Shown here piece after piece: positions 9,973-19,191 of a DNA stretch of 64,000 bases. The number at the start of each line of letters is the position of its first letter. Positions within the stretch are counted from its first letter, which is position 1. The notes beneath the pieces are model-generated. The model saw nothing but the letters and a program-made list of their open reading frames with translations. It was not told the DNA's origin and did not search any database. Source of the stretch: Paenarthrobacter nitroguajacolicus (GTDB taxonomy: Bacteria; Actinomycetota; Actinomycetes; Actinomycetales; Micrococcaceae). The stretch covers positions 22,176 to 86,175 of the forward strand of contig NZ_JAQPPK010000023.1 of NCBI RefSeq assembly GCF_029952445.1. Reading direction: 5' to 3'. The translations under genes and the position numbers were made by a program.

Positions 9973-10944
9973 ATGACCATGACAAACGAGCAGGCCGCGT
10001 GGTTTGCAGAAACGTTCGAGAAGCTCGTTGCCAACGTGGGCCAAGCCGTCCTGGGCAAGGAACACGTCATCCGGCTGACGTTCACTGCGATGCTGGCCGA
10101 GGGCCACGTCCTCTTTGAAGATGCACCCGGTACGGGCAAGACCTCATTGGCCCGTGCCTTGGCCGCTACGGTGCAGGGTTCCCACAACCGCATCCAGTTC
10201 ACGCCCGACCTCCTGCCCTCGGACGTCACGGGTGTGACCATCTACGACCAGAAGACGCAGAAGTTCGAGTTCCACAAGGGACCGGTCTTCAACAACATCG
10301 TCCTGGCCGACGAAATCAACCGTGCTTCCCCGAAGACACAGTCGGCACTGCTGGAAGTCATGGAGGAGTCCCGGGTCACCGTGGACGGCACCACCTACGA
10401 GGCCGGCCGGCCCTTCATGGTCCTGGCCACCCAGAACCCGATCGAGCAAGCCGGTACCTACCGCCTTCCGGAAGCCCAGCTGGACCGCTTCCTGATCAAG
10501 ACCTCCATTGGCTATCCGGACCACGCTTCGACCGTCCGGCTGCTTGGTGGGGCAAACCTGAAGGACCGTTCGAAGGACCTGACAGCCCTGATCACCACCC
10601 AGGCCGTGGCCGACATGGCGGACCTTGCGGCCACCACCCACGTGGACACCGCGGTGCTCGAGTACATCTCGCGTTTGTGCGAGGAAACCCGCAATGCCTC
10701 CGAAACCCGCCTTGGTGTTTCGGTCCGTGGTGCGCTTGCGATGGTCCGTGCCGCCAAGGTGTGGGCAGCGGGTCAGGGCCGAAACTTCGTGTTGCCTGAC
10801 GACGTCAAGGAACTCGCTCCCGTGGTGTGGACTCACCGCTTGGTGATGGATCCTGAGGCGGAGTTCTCGGGCGCCACGCCGGAGGTCGTACTCTCGCGCG
10901 TACTGTCCGAAGTGGCTGCCCCGCAACAACGCGCCACAGCCTAA
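9973..10944 (+). CDS. MoxR-family AAA+ ATPase
   Basis: The product has 323 residues, normal for MoxR. Walker A is GTGKT at residues 53-57, followed by Walker B (VLADEIN), the MoxR-typical RASPKTQSALLE stretch and sensor ATQNP. MoxR ATPases act as cytoplasmic chaperone-like remodellers and usually work with the DUF58 and transglutaminase-type proteins encoded next to them, as here. The start is ATG 9973 with AAGGAA about 12 nt upstream. Its stop codon lies inside a three-fold 15-bp tandem duplication. It corresponds to the aaa-atp gene of the bifidobacterial PFNA cluster. Confidence 0.93.
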   Translation: MTMTNEQAAWFAETFEKLVANVGQAVLGKEHVIRLTFTAMLAEGHVLFEDAPGTGKTSLARALAATVQGSHNRIQFTPDLLPSDVTGVTIYDQKTQKFEFHKGPVFNNIVLADEINRASPKTQSALLEVMEESRVTVDGTTYEAGRPFMVLATQNPIEQAGTYRLPEAQLDRFLIKTSIGYPDHASTVRLLGGANLKDRSKDLTALITTQAVADMADLAATTHVDTAVLEYISRLCEETRNASETRLGVSVRGALAMVRAAKVWAAGQGRNFVLPDDVKELAPVVWTHRLVMDPEAEFSGATPEVVLSRVLSEVAAPQQRATA

Positions 10945-10995
10945 GCCAACACCGCCTAAGTCAACACAGCCTAAGCCAGCGCATTAGCCAGCGCA
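10939..10995 (+). repeat. 15-bp tandem duplication spanning the moxR stop codon
   Basis: Three imperfect 15-bp units (GCCTAAGCCAACACC, GCCTAAGTCAACACA, GCCTAAGCCAGCGCA) plus a 12-nt remnant start at the last codon of moxR. Because the unit is a multiple of three, the TAA stop is repeated in frame three times. Confidence 0.85.
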
Positions 10996-11034
10996 TTTCC
11001 CTCCTCGCGCCCAGTTCGAACAAAGGTCCCCCAC

Positions 11035-12426
11035 ATGTCCTCCAGCAAACCCCTGACAAGGGCTGCTGATTCGCTGAAACGTGCCACATCAGCACTTGGC
11101 GGCACCGTGCGCTCCATGCGTGGTGCCGGCAACGAAGCAGGAAGCCCCAAAAAGTCAGGCAAAACCAGGAAACTGCACCCGGCTGCCGTGTGGGCCGAGG
11201 CTGCCGGAACGGCCGGTGAAGCACTGGCGCCGGTCTGGGACAAGATCCGCGATATGTGGCGGCGCTTCGTATGGCCGGTGCTGTCCGTTGTCAGCTTGCT
11301 CGGCTGGGTTGTCCTGGCTGCGTCGATCGGCCTTTGGTGGGCAGGGCAGGCATGGGGTTGGCAGGAAGCCAAGTCGGCTGCCATGGTGGCCTTCCTTCTC
11401 TTCCTTTTGGCTGTCGGCTTCATTGTGGGCCGCTCAGCATATGGCGTAGTCCTGGACCTGGCCCGTACCCGCGTGGCAGTGGGGGACGACGCGGTGGGAA
11501 GCATTGCGGTCTCCAACGTTTCGACGCGTCCGTTGCTGCCTGCGGCCCTGGAACTGCCCGTTGGCGCCAATACCGCGGTTTTCCATCTGCCGCGTATGAA
11601 GCCGGCGCAGGTGCACGAAGACCTGTTCACCATTCCCACAGCCCGGCGGGCTGTCATCGTGGTGGGACCGGTGCGCTCCGTGCGTGCCGACCCCCTTCAC
11701 CTGCTGCGCCGCCGGGTGCTCTGGACCGAACCCGTGGACCTGTTCGTGCACCCGCGGACAGTTGTCCTGGGCAGTTCTGCCGCTGGATTCATCCGCGACC
11801 TCGAGGGCATGCCCACCACGGAACTTTCCAGCGCCGATGTCTCCTTCCACGCCCTGCGCGACTACGTACCGGGCGATGACCGCCGGCACATCCACTGGAA
11901 GACCACCGCCCGTACCAACAAGCTCATGGTCCGCCAGTTCGAGGAGACGCGAAGGGCGCACCTGGCCATATCCCTGTCCATCAACACGGACGAGTACGAA
12001 TCCGACGCGGAATTCGAGATGGCAATCTCCGTGGCTGCGTCCATTGGCCGCCAGGCCATCAGCGAACAGCGCGACCTGGACGTCCTGACCCAGAAGGGAC
12101 CGCTCCGCTGCGAAACGGGCCGCAACCTCCTGGATGACATGACCCGGATTGTCGGGGCACCCATGCGGAAGACCGCCGTCGACCTTGCCCGGACGCTCTC
12201 GGATACCGTCCCGAACGCCTCCGTCGTGTTCTTCGTGGTGGGCAGCCACGTCACGGCCACGCAGCTGCGTTCTGCCGCCGCGTCCGTCCCGCCGGGTGTC
12301 CGCAGCCTGGCCGTCCGGGTCCAACCCGGGGCCGCGCCGTCGAGGGCCAACATCGCGGACCTGACGGTCCTCACGGTGGGCGACCTTGACGATCTCGCCA
12401 TTGTTCTTCGAAAGGCGGCAGCATGA
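11035..12426 (+). CDS. DUF58 domain membrane protein
   Basis: The product has 463 residues. A basic N-terminal tail precedes two membrane helices (about residues 78-105 and 117-140), then a cytoplasmic domain with the DUF58 signature: YVPGDDRRHIHWKT followed by KLMVRQFEE, at about residues 278-305. DUF58 proteins have a von Willebrand A-like fold and are near-constant partners of MoxR ATPases. The start is ATG 11035 with AAAGG 8 nt upstream. The 3' end overlaps the transglutaminase gene by 4 nt (ATGA), so the two are translationally coupled. It corresponds to duf58 of PFNA clusters. Confidence 0.92.
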   Translation: MSSSKPLTRAADSLKRATSALGGTVRSMRGAGNEAGSPKKSGKTRKLHPAAVWAEAAGTAGEALAPVWDKIRDMWRRFVWPVLSVVSLLGWVVLAASIGLWWAGQAWGWQEAKSAAMVAFLLFLLAVGFIVGRSAYGVVLDLARTRVAVGDDAVGSIAVSNVSTRPLLPAALELPVGANTAVFHLPRMKPAQVHEDLFTIPTARRAVIVVGPVRSVRADPLHLLRRRVLWTEPVDLFVHPRTVVLGSSAAGFIRDLEGMPTTELSSADVSFHALRDYVPGDDRRHIHWKTTARTNKLMVRQFEETRRAHLAISLSINTDEYESDAEFEMAISVAASIGRQAISEQRDLDVLTQKGPLRCETGRNLLDDMTRIVGAPMRKTAVDLARTLSDTVPNASVVFFVVGSHVTATQLRSAAASVPPGVRSLAVRVQPGAAPSRANIADLTVLTVGDLDDLAIVLRKAAA

Positions 12427-14921
12427 GCACCGCACCCAACCTCCGCGTCCGGCCGCGTGCGGACAAGTCCGCAAAGTCCGGTTCCCGGGCCAGGAAGCGG
12501 GCCGCCGGGGCATCGGTCTTCGCCGACGACCGTCCGCTGTGGCATTTCTTTGTGGACTGTGGCGCCCTGGTGGTGCTGCTTCTCCTTGGCGTCCTCGGAT
12601 TTACGCTGAGCTTCGGCGGCGATGCGCGTTTCCTGGTTGCAGGTTTGGGCGGAGTGGTCCTGGGGCTCGGTATTGCCGTACTGAATGCCCACCTCCGACT
12701 CGGCCTGCTGATCACCACAGCCCTCGCCTTTGGCGCGTACATGGTGTTTGGTTCGGCGCTTGCAGTGCCGGATTCCGCGGTGCTCGGGTTCCTGCCGTCC
12801 CTGGATTCGCTGCGGACGCTGCTCCTGGGCATTGTGTTCTCGTGGAAGGACATGCTCACTGTCGGGGTTCCCGTGGGCACAGCCAACGGCACCCTGATCG
12901 TGCCCTTCCTGAGTTCACTGCTCATGGCCTTGGCTGCCGGACTTCTGACCTGGCGGCTGAAGAGTCCCTACTGGCCGCTGCTGCCGGTGCTGGTTCTTTT
13001 CATCACGGGTATCGCTTTCAGCACGAGCTCGGGATTCCTGAACGTGGAGCGGGGAGTTTCACTGACGATCGTTTCGATCGTCTGGGCGACGTTCCGCCGC
13101 GACGTGCTCCGCCAGCGCAGCACCCGGACCGTTTCGGCCAACAGGCCGGATTCCGACGCCGGTGCGGCCCGCCGTGGCCAGCTGCGCCGGTTGGGGACTG
13201 CTGCCGCGGTGATCGCCGTGGCCGTGGGCGTGACAGCCATCGCGTCTCCCTTGGTGACAGCGAGCGATGACAGGAAGGTGCTCCGCAACACCATCGTCCC
13301 GCCGTTTGATCCACGTGATTACATCACTCCGCTGGCGAGCTTCCGGAACTTCGTCAAGGACGAAAAGGACACAACGCTGTTCACCGTCAAGGGCCTGCCG
13401 AAGGATGGCCGCATACGGCTGGCGGCGCTGGACGCTTTCAACGGTTTGAACTACACCATGGATCCGAACAGTTCGGGCAACTTCAGCAAAGTGGGCGACG
13501 CCAAGTCGCTCAATACGCTGGCCGATTCCGGAAGCCCCGTGGAGGGCACGAACTACACGCTGGACATCACCGTGGAGGATTACCAGGGCTACTTCGTTCC
13601 CGGTGGCCGCCACACCACCGGGATGAGCTTCGCGGACAGTTCCGGAGCGGCGTCGGGCCTCTACTTCAACGCGGGCACCGACACCGCCGTAACCACCAAG
13701 GGCCTGGGCAAGGGCGAGAACTACACCGTCCAGGTCTCCGATCCCGGCACCTTGGAGCACGGTCAGCTCACCCAGTACGACTTTGCCAAGCTCACGCTTC
13801 CCGACGCTGAAGAAGTGCCGCCGATCGTGGCCTCGCAGGCGAACGAGTTGTCGGCCGATGCCCCGACCGCCATCGACAGGGTCCGCCAGATCGAGGCACA
13901 TTTCCAGAAGAGCGGCGCGTTCAGCAATGGCCTGGTGGCCGACGGACAGCTCCCCAGCCTCCCCGGCCACAGCGCAGCGCGCATCCGTAACATGCTCTCC
14001 GCCAAGCAGATGCTCGGAGATGATGAGCAGTACGCAGTGTCAATGTCATTGATGCTCCGCCACCTGGGCATCCCTTCGCGGGTTGTCATGGGTTTCTACC
14101 CCGATCCCAAGAGCCCCGAAAACGGCGCGGGCGATGTCAAGATCACCGGCAAGGACGTCCACGCCTGGGTAGAGGTGGCTTTTGACCGCGTGGGTTGGGT
14201 TTCCTTCGATCCCACCCCGCCCAAGGACAACGTGCCGATCCCGCCGGACCCACTGAACAAGTCCAAGCCCAAGCCACAGGTCCTGCAGCCGCCGCCCCCG
14301 CCGCAGGAGCCCGCGGACCTGCCGCCGGACTCCACTCCTGACGCCCTGGACGCGGACGAGAAGAAGAACAATCCGTGGCTCTTCTGGGGACCCCTGCTGG
14401 CTGCCATCGGCGTGGCCCTGATTCCCTTGGGGATTCTCGCCATTCCGTTGCTGCTGATCCTCTTGTTGAAATCACGACGCCGTAAGGCGCGTTTCCGGGA
14501 CGGCCACCCCGCCCAGCGGGTCGGCGCAGGCTGGAGCGAGGTATTGAGCCTTGTCACCGACATGGGGGCATCGATCGATACCAAGTCCACGAGGCGGGAA
14601 TCCGCCTCGGTGATTGCCGATGCCTTCCCCACCGCGGGGAACACCACCACCTTGCTGGCGCACCGCGCCGACGCCGCAGTCTTCGGTGCCGGGCAACCCA
14701 GCGAGACGGAGGTCAAGGAGTACTGGGAGATCGTCGATACCTCGCTGACCGACATCACCGCCAGTGTTGGTTTCTGGAAACGGCAGCAGGCCCGGTTCTC
14801 CCCACGGTCGTTGTTGTCGGACGGTCGGGCTGCCCTCCGTCGCCGGAAACAAGCCCCCGCCGAGCCCGGTTCGCGGCGCTTGACGCTGCCCTTCAAGAAG
14901 GACGCCACGGATGAACAGTGA
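12423..14921 (+). CDS. Transglutaminase-fold (TgpA-like) membrane protein with catalytic Cys replaced
   Basis: The product has 832 residues. The N-terminal 270 residues hold about six hydrophobic membrane segments. An extracytoplasmic region follows with a transglutaminase-like core at about residues 500-600, a Pro-rich linker (about 615-640), another membrane helix (about 655-685) and a cytoplasmic tail. In the core the His (HAW, H580) and Asp (FDPTP, D596) of the triad are present. The place of the nucleophilic Cys in the usual G-x-C-E-x-[FY]-A motif is occupied by Asp: GDDEQYA, D534. It is therefore probably not a thiol transglutaminase or protease as written. The gene starts inside the duf58 stop (ATGA) and overlaps the next gene by 11 nt. 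It corresponds to tgm of PFNA clusters. Confidence 0.88.
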   Translation: MSTAPNLRVRPRADKSAKSGSRARKRAAGASVFADDRPLWHFFVDCGALVVLLLLGVLGFTLSFGGDARFLVAGLGGVVLGLGIAVLNAHLRLGLLITTALAFGAYMVFGSALAVPDSAVLGFLPSLDSLRTLLLGIVFSWKDMLTVGVPVGTANGTLIVPFLSSLLMALAAGLLTWRLKSPYWPLLPVLVLFITGIAFSTSSGFLNVERGVSLTIVSIVWATFRRDVLRQRSTRTVSANRPDSDAGAARRGQLRRLGTAAAVIAVAVGVTAIASPLVTASDDRKVLRNTIVPPFDPRDYITPLASFRNFVKDEKDTTLFTVKGLPKDGRIRLAALDAFNGLNYTMDPNSSGNFSKVGDAKSLNTLADSGSPVEGTNYTLDITVEDYQGYFVPGGRHTTGMSFADSSGAASGLYFNAGTDTAVTTKGLGKGENYTVQVSDPGTLEHGQLTQYDFAKLTLPDAEEVPPIVASQANELSADAPTAIDRVRQIEAHFQKSGAFSNGLVADGQLPSLPGHSAARIRNMLSAKQMLGDDEQYAVSMSLMLRHLGIPSRVVMGFYPDPKSPENGAGDVKITGKDVHAWVEVAFDRVGWVSFDPTPPKDNVPIPPDPLNKSKPKPQVLQPPPPPQEPADLPPDSTPDALDADEKKNNPWLFWGPLLAAIGVALIPLGILAIPLLLILLLKSRRRKARFRDGHPAQRVGAGWSEVLSLVTDMGASIDTKSTRRESASVIADAFPTAGNTTTLLAHRADAAVFGAGQPSETEVKEYWEIVDTSLTDITASVGFWKRQQARFSPRSLLSDGRAALRRRKQAPAEPGSRRLTLPFKKDATDEQ

Positions 14922-16476
14922 CGCGGAACTTTGCCCGGCATGCCGGCACACCGTCCGTCCGGGCGCGGCGTTCTGCAACCAATGTGGATCGCCGCTGAAC
15001 AACCGCGGAGCCCGCAAGGAAGGGAACATCAACCACGCCCAGAGGGCTGCGCTGGAGTCCGCCAACCGGCAGGGCCTGGCCGATCCCGGTAGTATCTCCG
15101 TAGTGTCGGCGCCAACAGCGCCGTCGCATCCGGGAACGAATGCCGTGCCCGACAGTATGCCGGGGCCAGGGGGAGGGACCACTATGACCACCAAGCTCGA
15201 ACTGGTGCCCGCCTCAGCGGGGAAGCGGTTGGGTGCGGCCGTTTTGGATTGGTTGGGTCCCGTGGCTGTCCTCGCCACAACTTTTGCCATTGGCATCGCG
15301 GGTATCACACAGACGCGGCGGAACGGCTTCATTGTTTATGACACCGGCCTGCTGGTCCTCCTGGGCAGCATTGGCATTGGGGTCACGGTGGTTTACACCT
15401 TTGTCCTGCTGGGACTCGAAGCCAAGTCCGGGAACACCATCGGCAACCAGCTCATGGGAATCCGCAGCACGGATGCCGACGGCTACGCTCCGGGCGCCGG
15501 CGCGGTTTTCGTGCGGGGTATCCTCACCGGTGGATTGCTCATCGTGGGGTTCTTGGCTGCGGTCATCCTCTCGGCCCTCGGCTTGTTGGGCCTCGTTGTG
15601 TGGATCGCATTGCCGTTGATGGTCCTCGGTGTTGTGTGGGCCATCCTGGTGGTCATCTCCAATGCCTGGGACAACAACGGCAAGCTGCGCGGCTGGCATG
15701 ACAAAGCGGCCAAGGCCTTGGTGTTCGACGTCAACGCCGGCCGCAATCCTGTCACCTCCGGAGGAATCCAAGGTCCCTACAGCTTCGCTCCCATGGATTT
15801 GCCGCCGGTCCAGCCGGTGGCCTCCCCGGTGCCGTCCGGGCGCGCGTCCACCCCGGTGAAAGCCCCTTCCGCGCAGGTAGCCCCGACGCAAGCAAGCCCA
15901 ACCACACAGTCCGCAACGGCGTCGCCAGCCGTGCAGCCTTCGCATGATCCCAACCAGTGGCGTCCACCGACGCCGCCACGGCAGGTTCCGCCCGCGCCGG
16001 CAGTGCAGCTAGCCCCGCAGGCTCCCGTTGCGCCCCAAGTTCCCGTTGCGCCCCAGCCTCCCGCAGTAACGCCGCAAACCGCGGCCGCCCATCCTGACGA
16101 CGACGTCGAACGCACCCAGATGCGTCCCGGAACGGCCCGTGCGCAGGCTGTCCTGCGGATAAGGATCGACGACGGCCAGGACGTCCAGCTCGGCGGAACC
16201 GTCCTTCTCGGCCGGAATCCTGCGCCCCAGCCAGGGGAAACGGTGGAGCAGCTCTTGCCGGTGTCCGATCCCGACAGGTCCATCTCCAAGACGCACGTCC
16301 ATCTTCGGGTTGACGGGGATGGCGTGTGGGTGACGGACCGCAATTCGACCAACGGCAGTGCTGTCACCACTCCGGACGGCCTGCAGACCAGGCTTGCCGC
16401 GGGCGAGGCACTTTTCGTCCGACCAGGTTCCACAGTTCATTTCGGTGACCGCTCCTTCCACCTAGGACAAGCATGA
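14911..16476 (+). CDS. Zinc-ribbon, RDD membrane domain and FHA domain protein
   Basis: The product has 521 residues. The N-terminal zinc ribbon CPAC(x11)CNQC lies at residues 6-24. An RDD-type domain with about four membrane segments spans residues about 100-250. A Pro/Gln/Ala-rich disordered linker follows. The C-terminal FHA domain (about 430-520) has GRNPAP, SKTHVHL and NSTNGS. FHA domains bind phosphothreonine, so this is probably a membrane adaptor for the kinase four genes downstream. The linker contains ERTQMRPG (T402), a candidate phosphosite. It overlaps the previous gene by 11 nt and the next by 4 nt (ATGA). It may be the counterpart of the Cys-rich protein (cprp) of PFNA clusters. 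Confidence 0.88.
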   Translation: MNSDAELCPACRHTVRPGAAFCNQCGSPLNNRGARKEGNINHAQRAALESANRQGLADPGSISVVSAPTAPSHPGTNAVPDSMPGPGGGTTMTTKLELVPASAGKRLGAAVLDWLGPVAVLATTFAIGIAGITQTRRNGFIVYDTGLLVLLGSIGIGVTVVYTFVLLGLEAKSGNTIGNQLMGIRSTDADGYAPGAGAVFVRGILTGGLLIVGFLAAVILSALGLLGLVVWIALPLMVLGVVWAILVVISNAWDNNGKLRGWHDKAAKALVFDVNAGRNPVTSGGIQGPYSFAPMDLPPVQPVASPVPSGRASTPVKAPSAQVAPTQASPTTQSATASPAVQPSHDPNQWRPPTPPRQVPPAPAVQLAPQAPVAPQVPVAPQPPAVTPQTAAAHPDDDVERTQMRPGTARAQAVLRIRIDDGQDVQLGGTVLLGRNPAPQPGETVEQLLPVSDPDRSISKTHVHLRVDGDGVWVTDRNSTNGSAVTTPDGLQTRLAAGEALFVRPGSTVHFGDRSFHLGQA

Positions 16477-17381
16477 ATTCACAGCCGGCCACTCCTGCCA
16501 ACGCCGACGCCGGGCCAGCCACAGGAAGATCCTCCTTCCGCCTTGGCTACGGCTACGGAACGGATCGGGGACTTCGTCGCGAGCTGAACGAGGATTCGTT
16601 CATCGCGGCGGACCCGGTGTTCGCCGTCGCCGACGGCATGGGTGGCCATGAGGCAGGCGAAATTGCCAGCGGCATGTGCGTCCGCACCTTGGGCAGCGCA
16701 CCCGAGCTGGCTTCGGGGGTGCGGACGGCTTCTGCGGCGGACCTTCAGGCGTGCCTGTTGAAAGCCGATGCCGCCATCCGGGACGCAACAGGCGCACGCG
16801 CCGGGACCACACTTTCCGGCGTGGTCGTGGTGGAACAGATGGGCTTGCCGTACTGGCTGGTCATGAACATTGGCGATTCCCGTACCTACCGGCTCAGCCA
16901 AGGTGAGTTCGCGCAGATCAGCGTGGATCACTCGGAAGTCCAGGAGCTTGTCGATTCGGGGGACATCACCCAGGAACAAGCCGCCGTCCATCCGCGCCGC
17001 CATGTTGTCACCCGCGCCCTGGGCACCGGAGATGAGACCGAAGCCGATTTCTGGTTGCTTCCCATCCAGGAAGGCGATCGGATCATGGTCTGCTCTGATG
17101 GTCTGAACGGCGAACTCGGCGATGACCACATGTTCCGGATCCTGAGCACCGTTGCCCACCCGCAAGACGCCGTGGATGCCCTCATCCAGGCTGCCTTGCG
17201 GAGCGGTGGACGCGACAACGTCACGGTCATTGTGGTTGACGCAAAGAACGTCCTGAACGACGCCGGTATCGCCATTACGGCTCCCCGTCCGGAAGTCGGG
17301 TCGGAAGTCGAGGAAGACACCCTCCCCAGGGCTTGGGTGAATGGTACCGACCGGGAGGAAGGCAGCGATGGCAAGCAGTAA
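16473..17381 (+). CDS. PP2C-family Ser/Thr protein phosphatase
   Basis: The product has 302 residues and a full set of PP2C motifs: NEDSF, VADGMGGHEAGE (metal-binding Asp), GTTLSG, NIGDSRTYRL, VTRALG, CSDGLNGEL and GGRDNVTVIVV. It should remove phosphate from Ser/Thr residues modified by the kinase encoded at 19188. There is no membrane segment, so it is a soluble cytoplasmic enzyme, unlike mycobacterial PstP. The start ATG overlaps the upstream stop (ATGA) and the 3' end overlaps the next gene by 14 nt. It corresponds to ppp/prpC of PFNA clusters. Confidence 0.95.
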   Translation: MNSQPATPANADAGPATGRSSFRLGYGYGTDRGLRRELNEDSFIAADPVFAVADGMGGHEAGEIASGMCVRTLGSAPELASGVRTASAADLQACLLKADAAIRDATGARAGTTLSGVVVVEQMGLPYWLVMNIGDSRTYRLSQGEFAQISVDHSEVQELVDSGDITQEQAAVHPRRHVVTRALGTGDETEADFWLLPIQEGDRIMVCSDGLNGELGDDHMFRILSTVAHPQDAVDALIQAALRSGGRDNVTVIVVDAKNVLNDAGIAITAPRPEVGSEVEEDTLPRAWVNGTDREEGSDGKQ

Positions 17382-19191
17382 TCTCCTGTCCCACACGCGT
17401 TACCAGCAGGGTGGGTGGTTTGGCGTTGTCCGCAACGGGACCGTTGTACTCCTTGGCCCCGACACACCCCATGCCCTGATCGACTCCGTCTGGGAGTTGC
17501 TGGCCTCATCGCCGGAAGCCCACGAAGTCCTGCACGAAGTGACCGAAGCCTTCGGTGTTTCGCTGAGCCGGATCCCGCCGTTCGGCATCATTGATTCGAA
17601 GGATGCGCTCCGGGTGTTCCTCCGTGGCGACCTCGAATTGTCGGTGCAGGTGGGCGGTGGACAGGAACAGCTCACTGGCCGTGACGTCACCACGTGGACG
17701 GAGCGCCGCATTGCCGGAGTTACATCCTTCAGCGTTTACATCGGTGCGCAGGCCGCTGATGGAGGAGAGCAGCCACTGCTGGACACCCTGCCGTTGAAGG
17801 ACGGGGTGGTGCTGCTTGCTTCCTTGGAAGCAGCAGGCGAGGGAGCTGGGACCGTGCGGAAGGATACTCCTGGGGCGGAGTCCGTCGAAGTGGAGCGCGT
17901 TCCGGGGGCACCCATCGTTCCGGTTTCCGATGAAACCATGATCGGCTACCACGAAGCCGACCTCGGCCTGACGATCGCGCCAGGACAAGTGCAGGTCGTC
18001 GCCGAGCAGGTTCCTGCGGACGAAGCGTCCGCCGCGGAATCCATCGCGGTGGTCGAATCCATCGCCGCAGCGGAGCCTGTCACTGAAGTGGAACCTGCTG
18101 AAGTGGAACCTGCTGAACTGGAACTTGTCGCTTCGGGTGAACCGGAGTCGGAGAAAGCTGCTTCCAATGATGCCGATGCTGATGTTGACCTTGATGCTGA
18201 TCTTGATGCGGCGGGCGTTCCGGTCCACACCAGCACGACTGATCCCTTGAGCCATTCGCTGGAAAACACCACGAACTATGACCACCTGTGGGACAAGACC
18301 GTGATGCGCACCATCGAAGATGCCGCGGTCCGTCTGGACGGCGACTCCGATGACCACGACGCTCCGGTTGCCCACGCTCCTGCGCCGCTACCGCCGTCGG
18401 CTCCGCAACCGCAGTCTGAGCCGGAACAGGCTCCGCAACCGCTGTCTGCTCCGCAACCGCCGTCGGAGACGGAACAGGCCGCGGCGCCATCCGCCGCTCC
18501 GGCGCCTTCGGGTGGCCTCATTGATTCCGTGCCCTGGCTGCGCAGCGCTCAACCGTCGCCACCCGTTGCCGCTCCCGCCCCGCAAGTACCGGCAGCCTGG
18601 ACGCCCGCGCCCGCGATTGGCCCCGTCGACGAGGATTCGGACCATGACGGCCAGACCGTCATGAAGAGCAGTCTGCCCCTGGCCGACGACGCCGAGCCGG
18701 CTGGGGCTGCTGGCGACGCTCCCGCCGTCAATGGCCCCAGTGTGTTGGCCAGGGTCTGCTCGCAAGGGCATGCCAACCCGCCCACCTATCCGCTGTGTTC
18801 GGTCTGCGGAGTTGCCATTTCCGGGGATTCGGTCCACGTCCCGCGCCCGCGACTGGGCCGAATGCGGCTGTCCACCGGCGAATTGATCGATCTTGACCAG
18901 TCGCTCATCATTGGGCGCCAACCCTCGGTTTCCCGTGTCCAGGGCGGCACCATGCCACGCCTGGTCCAGGTGGAGAGCCCCGGCGGGGATATCTCGCGCT
19001 CCCACGTCGAAGTCCGGCTGGAAGGCTGGCACGTGATGCTGTGCGACCTGAAGGCAACCAACGGCACTGTGCTCATCCGTGAGGGCCAGGCGCCCCGCCG
19101 GCTTGCCCAGAACGAGATGGCGATCCTGCTGGACGGCGATATCGCCGAACTCGGCGACGACATTTCATTGCGTTTCGAGGAGATTCTTTGA
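17368..19191 (+). CDS. FHA domain protein with zinc ribbon and acidic disordered centre
   Basis: The product has 607 residues. I chose ATG 17368, preceded by GGGAGGAAGG, over the upstream ATG at 17341. The N-terminal 130 residues form a compact domain of unknown family (RYQQGGWFGVV). The centre (about 150-450) is low-complexity and acidic, rich in Glu/Ala/Val and then Pro/Gln. Two near-identical motifs lie in it: DKTVMRTI (T311) and GQTVMKSS (T430), good candidates for kinase phosphorylation. A zinc ribbon (C-x2-H ... C-x2-C) follows at about 455-475. The C-terminal FHA domain has IIGRQPS, SRSHVEV and KATNGT. It is coupled by overlap to the PP2C gene upstream and the kinase downstream. Confidence 0.85.
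   Translation: MASSNLLSHTRYQQGGWFGVVRNGTVVLLGPDTPHALIDSVWELLASSPEAHEVLHEVTEAFGVSLSRIPPFGIIDSKDALRVFLRGDLELSVQVGGGQEQLTGRDVTTWTERRIAGVTSFSVYIGAQAADGGEQPLLDTLPLKDGVVLLASLEAAGEGAGTVRKDTPGAESVEVERVPGAPIVPVSDETMIGYHEADLGLTIAPGQVQVVAEQVPADEASAAESIAVVESIAAAEPVTEVEPAEVEPAELELVASGEPESEKAASNDADADVDLDADLDAAGVPVHTSTTDPLSHSLENTTNYDHLWDKTVMRTIEDAAVRLDGDSDDHDAPVAHAPAPLPPSAPQPQSEPEQAPQPLSAPQPPSETEQAAAPSAAPAPSGGLIDSVPWLRSAQPSPPVAAPAPQVPAAWTPAPAIGPVDEDSDHDGQTVMKSSLPLADDAEPAGAAGDAPAVNGPSVLARVCSQGHANPPTYPLCSVCGVAISGDSVHVPRPRLGRMRLSTGELIDLDQSLIIGRQPSVSRVQGGTMPRLVQVESPGGDISRSHVEVRLEGWHVMLCDLKATNGTVLIREGQAPRRLAQNEMAILLDGDIAELGDDISLRFEEIL

Noticed and set aside
8293..10107. 604-codon open frame on the minus strand
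   Set aside because: It lies opposite the giant-protein gene and moxR, both of which have strong domain support. GC-rich coding DNA gives long open antisense frames, and the translation shows no family features.
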